DNA from: Agaricus subrufescens
Taxonomy: Eukaryota; Basidiomycota; Agaricomycetes; Agaricales; Agaricaceae
Reading direction: 5' to 3'
DNA length: 64,000 bases
NCBI GenBank assembly: GCA_029945375.1
Contig: JAQOTE010000031.1
Coordinates: forward strand, 43,520-107,519
The translations under genes were made by a program, and so were the position numbers. Of this stretch, positions 43,091-55,628 are shown piece after piece; position 1 is the stretch's first letter; each line of letters starts with the position of its first letter. The notes under the pieces were generated by a model. It was not told the origin of the DNA. It saw only the letters and a program-made list of their open reading frames with translations, and made no database searches.

Positions 43091-46000
43091 TTCTTATTTA
43101 ATAGACGAATTCTTTCTTGGTCGGGATAGTATTCTTGCCCACCTTCTCGTTTGCAACACCGGTTCTGGTCGCCACCCCGAGTACATCTTTTTAATCAACT
43201 CTGACGCTCCATCTCTGTTCTCATCTCTCCTGGCTTTTTATCACGCTTTGCAACCGTCCCATTGTAGCCATATATAGGTTCCTGATCTGATTACCCCTTG
43301 TGTAGCGTATTCCTACTTGTTTCTCTCTTCTCGATGACTGATACAACATTCTATTTATCGTTATCGACCTATAACCACTGTATTTCTGTTGCCTCCTGAA
43401 TATCAACTTTACTCTCGTCTTACCTTCGGGTTCGTGGGCATTATGTGAAAGTACTGGCAAGAATAGACACCCTCGCCGCCATGGTCAAGGGCCAGACGCA
43501 TTTTTAGCATCCCTGGCATTTGACAGGTGTGCTACAAGATCAGAAAGAGAACAAAGTGTGTCCCAGGGCCCAAATCGGGCCTAAGGATGCGCTAGATAAT
43601 TTGTCCGAACTTTCTGATGACATTCCCTTATTCCAAATATTCAAACAGAACAACGTAATTCCATGTACACTGCACACGAGAAGATAGTAGTAACACTACA
43701 TAGTAGAGGAGTAACAACTTCCTACGTAACGGTCGTCTTAAAGTTCAGCACGGACTTCGACTTCGTTGCGGTGCTTTCGGCCTCGATTTATCATCTTCCT
43801 CTTGAACCCTCAGCCTGGATACTTCAATGTATCTGTTAGGTTGTGGCCTTCTTTGATACCGGACGGTACTGAATAAGGAATCTGTATAGCCATAAGAGAA
43901 ATCAGAATCTTCAAGCGTTTTGTGTTAGTAAAGCAAATAATTGCCGCGACGGCCCTATGACTTAATTTCTGATCCCTGAAGAGCCAGATTCGGGCTCGGG
44001 GAAGCATTTAGCGCCCTCAATTATGACAACCTTGATACTTTACCTCTCAATATAGGCGTTACCTTGGGCTTGAGTATCGTGGATAGTCTTCGCCTAATGA
44101 GAACAATTGCCCAATATTTACTTAAGGGATAACTAGGTTGGCTTATTGACCAATTAGACATCCCTAGGGTGCTCCAGGCCCTGGCTTCGTGGGATTTCAG
44201 GGCTAATGAAATGGAAGTAACGTATCAAGATCATATTAGTGCCGCGGAACAGAACTTGCAGTATTTTGGGCACAAAGTCGAACCGGCCCTTTCGCATCAT
44301 AGGAGAGAAAATTTGACAGACTACAGGAGTTAGCAGCATAATTGCCGGTAATAGTCGTTGTCTACAGAGACGAAAAGATCAACAGCTTCGCATCTCTGAT
44401 AGTCCGGGGTTCTACTCCGTCTTGTCAAATCTGTAATCCCAGATGAATCCGAGGCTCCGTCCTTCATTAATCATTATGTGGACACCAAGAAGTAAATAAA
44501 AACCAATTTTCCTCGGATTTCGTAACGGAGTATCCGAGAAAAATGGACTCTTATCACTTTGCCGGTGAAAATGGAGAAGCCCTCCACCCTCTGAGCCAAG
44601 AGAGCGCGTTTATGGCAACGGGCGCTAGCCTGCCATGGCACCCGTACTTGGTTTGACGCAACAATGGGCTGAGGCTGTCAATATCGGCCTTGACGACTAA
44701 TTCGCCATCAGCCGCCATCAATGGCGGCAGTCTATACATGTTTCGATCTACAAGCGGAAGTCCGAGGATACAAAGTCGCCGTCTTCAATTTTTATGTTCT
44801 GTGGTTGTAAAAAAAATGTGGAAACTCCCAAAGGTGTTCTATTGTACCACTGGAGATATTAAAGAAGGCCATGTTATAAGGCACATATGCTATTCTCCCT
44901 GGTGATGCGATATTATTCGACACCTAGGGTAGTGGATACAACTACGGTGCCCCAGTCTGAGCGGTTGTCTAGAAAATACAGACACCTTTAGTATAGAGCC
45001 CGCCGGCCCCTTGGACTCGGCAACAGTGGCATGTCGATCTCATTACTCGATTCATACCCGAGGCTTTTTTAGGCAGGTTCTCTACTCATAGGGGCCCCGT
45101 GGATGGGGGAAAGTATGCCCGGCTTGTCGTTGGAGAACGCGCGGCTTCCCTCACCATGTGAGCAGTATACTGCATGGTGCCGCTGTAAATAAGGAGAATG
45201 TGAAATCCGAAACGTCGGTGTTAAGAGTTTACTCGCATCCTCATGTACCATTCCGAGCTACATATCTCGATAACCACAATCAGTCAATAGAAGTCAGCAC
45301 CACCTGTGGTCCATCTTTCTTGCTGATCTCTCTCCCCAGCGCTTCGGTCCAATCTACCACCGAGTTCTCGGAGACCCGGGTCGTATAGTATAGGGGCATA
45401 GATCATGACACGGCGACCACTAGTTGTCTCCATGATTATCTGACTGAAGCGGACGATATCTTGAATGACGTGGTCAAGTTGTTGATGATAAGGGGCGTGC
45501 ACACTGCACATACCCTTGCCGACTATTTTTAGCTCTGATGGCCGCGATATCATTGCAGTCTTTGTGGACTGTGTATTCCGATTCATGTGTATACTTTGGC
45601 CGATGCACTCGCTGTCGACAAGCACAATTTCTTCATATACGTCATTGTCAGTAAATTGCGTTATTTGATACAGTTGGATCCTATTCCTAAAAAGAATTCA
45701 TTCACGGAATACGCAACATAGGCCAGGCTCTGTTCCCTGCCCGAATTGGGTGCATCATGCTCCCATTTAGTTTGTGTCATTTTCGGAAATTTGGGCACTG
45801 TAGCCCCGACTCACTTTTAGGGATTTGACGGCGTCGGCTTCGATCTGGAGCGGCGACAATGGCAGTTCCGAAACAGTAACAAGGGAGCGGGGCGTCGTCC
45901 AACGAGGGGGATTGACGACAGGAAAAAAGAAGGAGGAAAGCGCAGTCGTCGCCGTGAAAGCTTAATGATTCTGTAGATCGTCGCTCGCGATTCGCAGCTG

Positions 46001-46133
46001 AAGAGGAAATATTTTGCTTTACCCACATGGAGCTAAGGCATTATCAGGAGGCAATTGGGCTACGAGTTCTTGATCTCAGGCACACCAACCTTCCTAAGGA
46101 TATGGCCAAATACGTGGAATCTGCATCCTACGG
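43091..46133. other. Intergenic, about 3 kb
   Basis: Frames of up to 113 codons (45284-45625 minus) without motifs or splice support. No repeats recognised. It is one of the emptier stretches of the window. Confidence 0.35.
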
Positions 46134-46141
46134 GCATATAA
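46134..46141 (+). promoter_or_regulatory. TATA-like element before the repeated-peptide precursor
   Basis: catataag lies about 40 bases upstream of the ATG at 46178, the usual distance for a TATA element and a short 5' leader. Confidence 0.4.
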
Positions 46142-46177
46142 GATAGCCCAAAGTAAAAAACTCCTAAACATCGAAAA

Positions 46178-46556
46178 ATGCGTTCAGTGGTCTTCTTCGC
46201 TCTACTCACATCCATCCTTGCGGCTACTGTCACAGCAGCGCCGTTTGTGAGTTATACCTTCGTATATTCTTGACGCCGCTCACACTACCTGTAGGAGATT
46301 TCCAGCATCCAAAATAGTGACCTCGATATGGGGACCACGGCGGCTGTTAGTTTGATCATCTTCCTAACGCTCCTACTCATATGGATGTCATCAACAGGTC
46401 TACACTGCGACTAAGAAGCGTGAAGAAGACTTTTCTCCTCCGGAATGGAAGCGCGAGGAAGACAACTCGGCTCATAGTTGGGAACGTGGAGAGGACTTTC
46501 CTGCCCCAGAATGGAAACGTGGAGAAGATTTCTCAGCTCCTGAGTGGAGACGTTGA
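46178..46556 (+). CDS. Small secreted precursor with repeated, dibasic-flanked peptides
   Basis: Three short exons (46178-46246, 46295-46345, 46398-46556) give 92 residues, phase 0 at both junctions. The N-terminus is a clear signal peptide (RSVVFFALLTSILAATVTAA), cleaved near AAPF. After a short spacer ending KKR come four related units: EEDFSPPEW, EEDNSAHSWE, GEDFPAPEW and GEDFSAPEW. They are separated by KR, KR, R and KR, and the last is followed by RR and the stop. This is the layout of Kex2-processed repeat precursors, which release several near-identical peptides in the secretory pathway; examples are fungal pheromone precursors and the precursors of dikaritin-type RiPPs. There is no CaaX box. 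No UstY-like (DUF3328) modifying gene is seen nearby, so the peptide's fate is unknown. I do not recognise the family. Confidence 0.8.
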
Positions 46557-47312
46557 GCAGTGTATGGCGTACCTGTGGCGTGGTGGAAGCCCCAAGTGAT
46601 AAACGTGTCTGAGTTTGAAAATGCAGCCTCCGAATCGAATTAGTACATACATGTTGGAGGTATACAAATGTAATTGGGTCATGTACGCAGCCTCAGCCTC
46701 CGCCAAAGCTGGTTATACATTTCTAATTTGATCTTTGTACACGCTCCGCTCTTGTTGTTAATAGGATTGTTTCTACGTTAGGCAGGTGAGATCCTATTGT
46801 TTGTATTACGTTTAGCATTTAGACTGATGGTGGCCAGGAAATTGGTTGTGTTGGTGATCGAATACAGTCCCGAGTTGAGCCCTTGGTAAGTACCTGCTGA
46901 TCATTGTCAAGTCACGTTCATGCTCCTATCTTTCGGTGAGGCTTAATTAATGACGTTTGTTGAGAATGGATCATGAAATAGATTCTTGGTCGATGGGGCG
47001 ATGTTAATTCAAGCGTTGGATATACCATCACTATCATGCCACAAAATTGCTCAGGGGTATCGCAGACATGTTTTGTCCATCGAGATTCTCAGAGAATTAT
47101 CGGCAGTGATGATGAGGGAATACCAGCGTGTACAGTAGCAACTAGTTCACCATTACCACCTCTAATGAGTTGTTGGACAGCGCATTGCAGCCAAAACTTG
47201 GACTTACTTCCGCATAACGTAATTGCTATAAAGCATTCCGTTCCTGATCTGATAAGATCCCTATCAGTGGCTCGGATCATGTGATTTCACTCCTTGTATT
47301 GTTTCCTCAGCC
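46557..47312. other. Intergenic
   Basis: Contains the 3' flank of the peptide precursor and the upstream region of the FOL3-like gene. The frames at 47036-47284 (plus) and 47089-47280 (minus) overlap on opposite strands and carry no motif. Confidence 0.35.
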
Positions 47313-48731
47313 ATGTCGATTGACCTCGGATTAGATCGCCTCCAGCATGCTACGCAGTATTTTCCTAAATATACTCGACCCACCTGCCATATCGCTGGTA
47401 CTAATGGTAAAGGCAGTGTTGCTGCTATCATCGCGTCCATCCTTCGCTCTACGTCACCTGCATTAAACGTAGGTCGGTACAATAGTCCGCACCTTGCCGT
47501 CGTGACCGATTGTATGGTTATTAACGATAAAACCGTTGAAAACGATCTTTACAACACGGTGCGATCGGAGGTCGAGCGCGTCAATGTCGAACACGACATC
47601 AAGCTTACCAGCTTCGAGCTCCTCACACTCACTGCTCTACAAATCTTTGAACGTGCTCAGGTCGATGTGGCTGTAGTCGAAGTAGGCATGGGTGGGCGAC
47701 TAGATGCGACGAATATCATTCCCGACGAAGCCATACTAGTGTCGGCTTTGACGAATGTTGCACTAGATCATCAGGCTTTCTTGGGTTCTACAATTTCTGC
47801 CATCGCAACGGAAAAACTCGGGATTGCGAGAGCCGGAAAGCCCTTTGTTATTGGACCTCAAGATTACCCGGAAGTTGTCGACCTTGGTCAAAAACTCCTT
47901 TCGAGTAGAGGATGTGAACTCATCCCCCTCATTTCCGTATGCGAGATAGAAGCCCCAGCGCTCTCCCGTTTATCCTTCAGCCCCAGTGAATTTCACCCAC
48001 CACCCGGAATCAAAATCAAATTTCCATATCCCGCCTTCCCAGACCAAGTCATAGCGAATTTACCTCTTCATGGGAGCCACCAGCTCGAGAACGTGACGAC
48101 GGCGCTGACAGTGATTTCCACTCTCTTTAACAAACGGCTTCCGAATGCCAGTCTTTCCGGGCGCTTGACGCCATCAGCTTTAATCTCCGGGATAGACGGT
48201 GTACAGTGGGAGGGCCGTCTCTCCTTCCACAGATTGCCGTCTTCAAGGTCCATCCCCGTGCTTGTAGATGGTGCTCACAATTCAGTGTCTGCCACAGCAC
48301 TTGCAAATTACGTCTCTCAGATTTTCTCGAATTCCACTGATCCAACTATCGATATTACATACATCCTTGCGTTATCTAAATCTCCCCCGAAAACCACGCA
48401 CGACGTATTATCTCCGATGCTCCTACCAATTGTACAAAACAACCTCAAAGAGCGCGTCAGGCCGCATGTTGCACTATTACGTTTCTCTGCACCTGATGGA
48501 ATGCCGTGGATCAGAGCCGTTTCTCCTTTGGAGATGGCTGACGTCGTTAACAATCTCATTCCTGGTGTCGATATGTGGGTCGCTGCAGAGGGTGATGAAG
48601 AGACGAAAACGCTAGCGGAGGCTATAGCATGGGCAGAAAACCGCACTCAAGACGCGGGGTTGGTTGTTGTTGCTGGCAGTCTGTATTTGGTCTCCGATTT
48701 CTATCGAACATATGTTAGGAAATCAGTGTAA
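47313..48731 (+). CDS. FOL3: Dihydrofolate synthase / folylpolyglutamate synthase family
   Basis: A 472-residue frame with no introns, unusual among its neighbours. It is a Mur-ligase-type enzyme that joins glutamate to dihydropteroate using ATP. Motifs are the P-loop HIAGTNGKGSVAAI (GTNGKGS at 29-35), YNSPHLAVVTDCMVIND, EVGMGGRLDATN, the VALDHQAFLG histidine region, and PVLVDGAHNSVSA in the C-terminal domain. Length and the absence of a mitochondrial leader favour the yeast Fol3 type over the longer Met7 folylpolyglutamate synthase. The ATG at 47313 sits directly before the conserved N-terminal helix (LGLDRLQHATQYF). Confidence 0.92.
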   Translation: MSIDLGLDRLQHATQYFPKYTRPTCHIAGTNGKGSVAAIIASILRSTSPALNVGRYNSPHLAVVTDCMVINDKTVENDLYNTVRSEVERVNVEHDIKLTSFELLTLTALQIFERAQVDVAVVEVGMGGRLDATNIIPDEAILVSALTNVALDHQAFLGSTISAIATEKLGIARAGKPFVIGPQDYPEVVDLGQKLLSSRGCELIPLISVCEIEAPALSRLSFSPSEFHPPPGIKIKFPYPAFPDQVIANLPLHGSHQLENVTTALTVISTLFNKRLPNASLSGRLTPSALISGIDGVQWEGRLSFHRLPSSRSIPVLVDGAHNSVSATALANYVSQIFSNSTDPTIDITYILALSKSPPKTTHDVLSPMLLPIVQNNLKERVRPHVALLRFSAPDGMPWIRAVSPLEMADVVNNLIPGVDMWVAAEGDEETKTLAEAIAWAENRTQDAGLVVVAGSLYLVSDFYRTYVRKSV

Positions 48732-50666
48732 CATGCTTGAAGGTCACCTAATTTTACTAGGTTTGATGATTTAATCTTACGGTATCTTTCTGTGGTATCC
48801 CAAGCCAGCAACTAGGGAATAATATAATTCTGCCTTCCTTATGATCCTTACTTCCGATAATTGTACACGAAAGTGTTGATAGGCCAATCTTTCGTTAATA
48901 CCCCGAAAAGTATCCTTATACTATTACTTCCGCGGTCTAGTCATTTTGAGGTCTGGTTGAGAAAAAGATAGTATGTTACATGACTGATCAATAAGTATTT
49001 ATGTTATCATATATAAGTGTAATTTTAACGCATCGAATACGCGTTTATGCTTACTCTTGGTCATCATTCCGTTATCGGCATAGACCTGTTTTCCAGCGTG
49101 CATACATCATTTGACCGGGAAGGGTGCACTGGGGCCGCATGGCTGCTTACCTTGCTAAAATTAAGAACAGCATTCATGAGCTACTGCAAATATTGAACTG
49201 AAAATTTAACGGCTTATGGACTTAGGAAGTAGTAGGTGTTGAGGATTTGTGAAGAGACTCTCATAGAAGGGCGACAACAAACAGCGTACTGAAGTAGGGG
49301 TTCAAAATTCCCCTGTCCTACAATCTCAATTAATCACTTGATCGACAGCCACCGCGAATCAAACTCAATAATTAAGGATTTACTAATCCACACTCTGTAG
49401 CTGTATGTACCACTTGTTCCCTAAAAGGGTTTGCGGTTGACAGCAAGTTTATCAAACCGAGGTCCAAAAATTCAAGGGTTCAGGGTACATTATATATAGG
49501 CTTTCGGAGAGGAACATTGAAACCCACAGATGAGATGCCACTGCTAGTCTGATTATCTGGTATATAATAATACATGCCACTTTCTGAGGATAACAGCACA
49601 TCCTAGCACCTTGTTTCATCGGCCTATGTGGGAGTGTCAGGAAGTATTTTAAAGGCTTGAAAGATTTTTCCGTTTCAGGGAACTAGACTTCTGGGTGAGT
49701 TTATGTCTTCGATTTTTTAATTAGAAGCGTCAAGTTGGACGCATAATGTACGCTGACTGGTGGAAGTCTTTTTTTGTTTTCCAGTGATGTGACTGTGACA
49801 ATCAATATGAAATTGGCAGTGCACCAATACTCCAACCCTCGTGTTCCAAGCCACTGGCTTTCTCTGGGGGTAGTTGCGCCACAAATGAAGGCGCAGTAAT
49901 GGGATGACTACATCAGAAAGATACCTTTACCCCATTTTCCCTCGTTGGCCGCCGCAGCATCGTTCATTCATGCATGGTATGTTGTATGATAATTTTCACT
50001 GTATGGCGTGAGTCAAGTTATTTCGCGCAAATTAGCTTCCCACCTTACGTTCACCGATAAAGGAACGATCCGGCATGTATGAATGCCCGCTGGATGATTG
50101 AAGAAACTAGCTTTGCGCGGCCGCACGATGTGCCGGGCGATGCCAGATCCACCTCGATTCCGCACCATTGATGGAAATCACTACGCCCTCACACCCACCA
50201 CCAAATGCGAAGCCGTTGTGCTCACGGGCATATCAAACCTTGGAGTCCATTCTCCTACCATAATCGCACGCCTCGCATGTGACGCGGATTCGCTGGCCGA
50301 GCTCTAACTTGGGATCGGGGGCGGGCATTAACGGCGTTGTAGGCCTTCTTACAGATCTCCGGACGCCAGGGCTGGGCCAGCTGCAGGGGCAGGGGCAGGA
50401 TGAAAGTATGCCCTGGTTGCTATACATTCGTGTTGTTTTTTGGGGGATCGTCATCAGATCTAGACACGCCGAACTGTTCGAACAGGTTTGATCATCTCAC
50501 AAATGGTGTGTTTTGGTTACTTATAGATATGACTTAACCTCCCTCAAACAGTCAAAATCATAGCCCCTCGATTCGATAGCAAGATCCGATTCCTTATATA
50601 AAGTCACCACTGCTGGTCTCCTCTACAATCCATCCCAGTCCCTCGTCGCCCTTCGGCAATCTAAAC
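48732..50666. other. Intergenic, about 1.9 kb
   Basis: No convincing frames; the small plus-strand frames at 50098-50491 have no motif. The last 100 bases are pyrimidine-rich and lead into the MIOX start. Confidence 0.35.
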
Positions 50667-51999
50667 ATGCCATCATCAACATTTACTCAAGTCGAGTACA
50701 CCTCCGACGCCATAGATGAAGGTATGACACATCACCACGTCTTCGATGCTAAATCTAACGCTTGTTCGCTTGCAGTCAACCAGCTAAAAGGATGCCTGTG
50801 GAACTCAGAGGCGGAATTTGCCAAGGAAAAGGATACCACGTCGTTCAGGCGGTATGAAGACGCCTGCGATCGTGTGAAGGGATTCTATCAAGAACAACAT
50901 GGTTTGCAATTCGCTTCTTTCTATAACCAACAACATTAACATTAGCTTGCCGTAGAAAAACAAACGCTAGCGTTCAATCTTGAAGTTCGCCAACGCTTCG
51001 CTGATTTGAAACATTGTGAAATGGGTCAGCTCTACCCCCTCAATTTACACCGCATGCTCGGCTCACTCGTAATCACAGGAGTTTGGGAAGCGATGGAGCT
51101 TCTCAATTCAATGACAGATGATTCAGATCCTGACGTGAGAAGCTTGTTCCGCCTGCTTAATTCAACAGTTGACAACCTGCTCGAGTAGACAAGCGTGTCT
51201 CAAATTGAGCATCTCTTACAAACAGCAGAAGCCATACGCGGGGATGGAAAGCCTGAATGGATGCAGGTTGTTGGCCTTGTGCATGATCTTGGCAAACTTC
51301 TTGCCACCTTCCAACCGGAGTAAAGTTTTTTTTTCTTTTCGCACATTTCTCATTTCTGAAGCCGTTTTCTTTTAGAGGACAATGGGCCATTGTTGGAGTA
51401 CGTATGACATACTAAATTGCGTCAGGCTGATCGGCGAACTCACGTTATTGGTTTCATTAGGATACATTCCCCGTTGGGTGCAAGTACTCAGATAAAATAA
51501 TTTATCCAGAGTCCTTTTCTGCCAACCCAGACTCACGAAACGACAACCTTATGACCGACTGTGGCATCTATGAGCCTCATTGTGGGCTAGAGAACGTTCT
51601 ACTCTCGTGGGGTCATGATGAGGTGACTTTATATCTGTTGTGTCGATGTATCGTTTTCTGACCAATACTCATAGTACCTTTACTCGGTCATGAAAAATCA
51701 GTCCACGCTCCCAAAGGAGGGTCTTTGGATGATTCGGTATCACTCCTTCTATCCGTTAGTTTTATCCACTCCTCCAGATTCGGCCTCCAATACTGACGAG
51801 TCTATTTTCCAGATGGCATCGCGAGGGTGCTTATCAACATCTATGCAACGATACCGACAAGGAAGCACTTGCTGCAGTTCAAGCATTCAATCCTTATGAT
51901 TTATACAGCAAGAGCGACGACCCTGTAGATCCAGAGAAGCTCAAACCTTACTACACAACCCTCATCGCCAAATTCTTTCCTGAGAAGCTAAGGTGGTGA
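50667..51999 (+). CDS. myo-Inositol oxygenase
   Basis: Oxidises myo-inositol to D-glucuronate with a di-iron centre; cytosolic, first step of inositol breakdown. Nine exons (50667-50721, 50776-50901, 50956-51024, 51079-51134, 51189-51319, 51376-51397, 51461-51622, 51675-51754, 51813-51999) give 295 residues with all phases consistent. One exon is only 22 bases. Family blocks: [40 protein letters not shown], the metal-binding [30 protein letters not shown], and [16 protein letters not shown]. The His and Asp ligands expected for the di-iron site (HDLGK, SWGHDEY, RYHSFYPWH) are present. The gene stands alone; I see no other inositol-pathway gene beside it. Confidence 0.93.
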
Positions 52000-54473
52000 A
52001 GAGGAATTAATCTTCTACATGTGACGAGTCTCGTAATACCTCTGTTTAATCTGACGTAGTTTAGTATTCATATGCCGACCAAAACTTACGCTATCTAGAC
52101 TAATATTTTCCCGTTGCCTAATATCTTCTTGTTGCCTAATAGGACGCTTTAGATATTTTTTGTACCCCTGTTCGTCGTCGTGGTTGTAAATGAAGGTGTA
52201 TTACTCATTCCCGGCGAGCCAAGTAAACGGCGGTTTCGCTACTCCGAAACTATGACATATTCTCTCTGGCATGTACCGATGCCCTAACAGATTGTCTTGT
52301 GTATGGTCTCTGTCAGGCTCCTCTGTTGGTGAGTCAACTGATGCTCCATGCCACCTCAAGTTATACAGTATTTAGGATTCCAGGCGCACAAATGATTATA
52401 TTAGGATTCTGAGATAAAAGGACATTGAGAAAGGTCCCTGGAGAACGGCGACCTGGTATGAAACTCCGTATAATTTCACATATATACTTATACAAGTCGT
52501 CCTTGGTCGACATCCTCTGTTGATTACGTACAGGGTCAAAAAGAAAATTTCTCAAAACGTTACTATACTTACAATGTGTCAAGGTACAAGATCGTACATT
52601 CGAGCGTGACAGTCGGAGCCGATCACGGTTGATACGGCGGATTTTCCTGTTTCAACCCCTCACCTATCTCTAATGGATCCCAGCATATTGCCCATATCAT
52701 TCATTGTGAGTCAGGTAGTATCTGTACAAATGTTTGGGGTGGGGACCTTGTACTCTATCTTCCGAGATCAATATGGAAACGTAGTTCGGATGTTGTATGG
52801 GGGCGCTGACACGTCGAAGAAGAGACCCTCGAACGACTTTGTATGAATGTTACTTGATCTCGGTTCCAGTAGTGCGTATGATGATAAATGGGTATATCGA
52901 AGGAATCCACGTCGTTTGATAGACACTTTCACTGCATAGCCACATCAGTGGTCTATTTTTGAATGAACGTAATGGCCGTTGCGAGCGGATCCCCCCATGA
53001 TGATCCAGCATAGCGGATGAATGGACGAGGCCCCCGTTCACGACCCGTGCATGATCCACCTTGACGCGGAAAATGGTCCTGACATGCATGTAGGTCCAAG
53101 TGTTCCGAATGTAGTCTAAACCTGGAGGAGCAAGCAAATGACATATGATTAACAACGATAGACTTCTCCGGCTAGGGAGAGAAAAAGTAGGACAGTGTGA
53201 ACTCGGACGACCGATTACGAATCCTCGGTAATGGAGTGGAAGAAAATAAATTAGGCAACAATGACATCTGAGTAGCGATCGTGGCACCGCGACAATGCGG
53301 GGTGGGTGTAAGATAGCAATGGGAACATCCCAACACCAATAGACCGAATAACTATCGGCAGACTATCGGGATGGTAAATACGCTACAGGGCCGAGACCCG
53401 ATGCGATGAGATCGAAACCGAAGTGCGGTGCATTCACCCCTTTACCAACCCGGTAGGACTTGGGTAAGGAGCATGATCAGAGATGCGGCAGTGTGGGGAT
53501 CAAGCTAGAACGAACAGCAAGTGTCGTGTGAAATCCGGGAAATTGGAGTCCATTTTTCCCACACGGACTTGGCAAAAAAATCATGAAATTCTCACGAAGC
53601 CCTGCCCTTATTTCATTCTCTTACACAGAAAATTAAAGGCAACAGCTTCTTGAGTACAAATTACCGTCTATTCGGAACTCCCTCTTCTATAGCCAGTAAT
53701 TGAAATGGTACGTGATACACAGCAAATTGCTGATAGTTTATTTCTTCCTGTTCTTGATGCAGACTTGCTGTCATCCACGTCAATAGCAAAGACAGGTGTT
53801 CCTAAGTCCTAATTAAAATTTTTCCTGTTCTCGCGCATAGTTACTGGTTAACGAGCCAAGGTTCCTATCCTTAGGTCTTCCGAAATGTTCTCGGTCGAGT
53901 TCTGTCAAAAAGCTGAAGACCTCAGATCGCTCATACGCATTTGAGTCATCCTGGAATCATCTATATTCGGGAAGCGAAAGCAAAGTCAACAATCGATCAC
54001 GGTGTTAACTACAACATGTTTCCTGTGAATGTCACACTAAGAGACATCGGCGACGTCTAGAATCCGACATGCATAGTGCGAACTCCGAAAGAAAAATTAA
54101 CTCGAGTAGTCTCATCGTCTGGACCACTCGCTCTCGGTAGTCGATTCCCGGCCTCAGTCCGGAGAAAAGGTAAAACCTCCTCGGATACGCTTCATGGTGA
54201 GTAGATTAATTCGGAATTCAGCGCTCTCAATTGACTATGGATCTAACACTGGCGGAGACGATGAACATCATAAAACAAGCTCATGATATGATATAGGATT
54301 GCATCTGGCGGTGCTCTTTTGGGGATGATTACTAAAAAAACATGTAGGATTATATTTATTCGCTTATAAGTCATCCAATCGCCAGTCTGTATGTTACACA
54401 AAGCATGGGTCTATCAGAAAAGTAAGCACTATGAGACACAAACACCCTTTATTATTATCTTCCTCAATTCTAC
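52000..54473. other. Intergenic, about 2.5 kb
   Basis: The longest frame (52850-53287 minus, 145 codons) has no motif and no splice support and I treat it as chance. No repeats or RNA genes recognised. Confidence 0.35.
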
Positions 54474-55270
54474 TCAGTTGTCGCAGTTTGACCACACGTC
54501 CAAGCTCTTCTTCAGGGCAGCCCACCTTCCATTGTTCCACGCCATCAGGTCTTTCCACTCCTTACTATCGTCCCCCAGACATAGCCTGAACTCACTCAAC
54601 AGTCCACCAATCGTAAAGTCTGCGAGACTGACGGTGTCCCCCACAAAGTAAGGACCCGACGACTTGCTCATCCACCCATCAAGCGTATCAAACGCGTCTT
54701 GGACCTGCTTCCAAGCCTTCACGCGCTCTTCTCCTTTAGGCTCCAACTCCGCCATCGACTTTCCGAACATCCTCTCCCGAGTCGAATCGAAATAATCAGC
54801 ACTGGGTGGGTTTAAGCCTCCACGACATTTCGGGAAGAAGATGGGGTAAATCGGAGAGATGACTTTGTAGAATTCCTCGTGGAAGGCGGCTTGAAGGGCT
54901 TCGGTACCAGCAGGCAAGACTTTGGGAGTGTTGGGGTATTGTTTGTCGAGATACTGGGCAATGTTGAATGTCTCGCTGACTTTTGCGCCAGTCGAGTCAT
55001 CTATGAGGGATGGAATGGTGTACGATGGATGACCATTCATAGTGCCACTAGGGGGGATGCCTAGCTTCGGGAACTCCGTCGCCATGTCGGGGAATTCATA
55101 ATAGGCAGTCTTGTAAGGGAGATTTTTGTAGTTAAGGGTGTACCTGACAGTATAACAATGAGCAAACGAACGATAATGACACATTGTGCAGCGACATACC
55201 TAATCTTCCATGCATTTAGGGAAACAGTCTTGATTGGGTCCTTAGCCTTGAGATCGTAGAAGGTAATCAT
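54474..55270 (-). CDS. Glutathione S-transferase, etherase-like (GTE-type)
   Basis: Two exons, complement of 54474-55143 and 55200-55270, give 246 residues. The N-terminal thioredoxin-like half reads MITFYDLKAK, WKIRYTLNYKNLPYKTAYYE and ends at the conserved SYTIPSLIDD with a cis-Pro, followed by VSETFNIAQYLDKQYP. The C-terminal all-helical domain includes GPYFVGDTVSLADFTIGGLL. This matches fungal GSTs related to bacterial beta-etherases (GTE class), thought to act in detoxification of wood extractives. Cytosolic; no targeting signal seen. The class is inferred from the WKxRYxLNYKxLPY pattern. Confidence 0.9.
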
Positions 55271-55539
55271 ACTGGGCGATGAGGAGGTTGGGATAAACGA
55301 AGAGAATGTAGGACGATGTTTTCACAGGGATGGTCAAGCCTCCTATTTATACGTCCAGACATAGGCAGGTACGGCCCGTTTAGCCTTGGAAAATTGCTCT
55401 AGGTCACCACTAATCATATGTTCATCAACTCTCTTGCTCTACCTCTATGTGTTTTTTTGGCCTGTCAAAATGGAATGCAGGGCTTCGTTTTACAACTTTG
55501 GCATCCGTGTGACACAAACGCGTACTTGTTGACATTAAC

Positions 55540-55628
55540 CGGAGTAGATATACCAAATCGGCGAGCGCTAGAATCAGACTCGGAGTAGATATACCACAAG
55601 TGGGGGCGGGACCCGGAGTAGATATCCC
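55540..55628. repeat. Three copies of CGGAGTAGATATACC upstream of the GST gene
   Basis: Copies begin at 55540, 55581 and 55614 (the last reads ..GATATCCC). They lie about 270-360 bases before the GST start, a position suited to a promoter element, but the spacing (41 and 33) is irregular. Confidence 0.6.

Noticed and set aside
45284..45625. 113-codon minus-strand frame
   Set aside because: No motif, no supporting introns, and surrounded by stop-rich sequence.
46178..46556. Classical basidiomycete mating pheromone precursor
   Set aside because: It lacks a C-terminal CaaX prenylation box and has a true signal peptide, unlike farnesylated mushroom pheromones.
52850..53287. 145-codon minus-strand frame
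   Set aside because: No start context, no splice signals, no recognisable domain and compositionally like chance frames.
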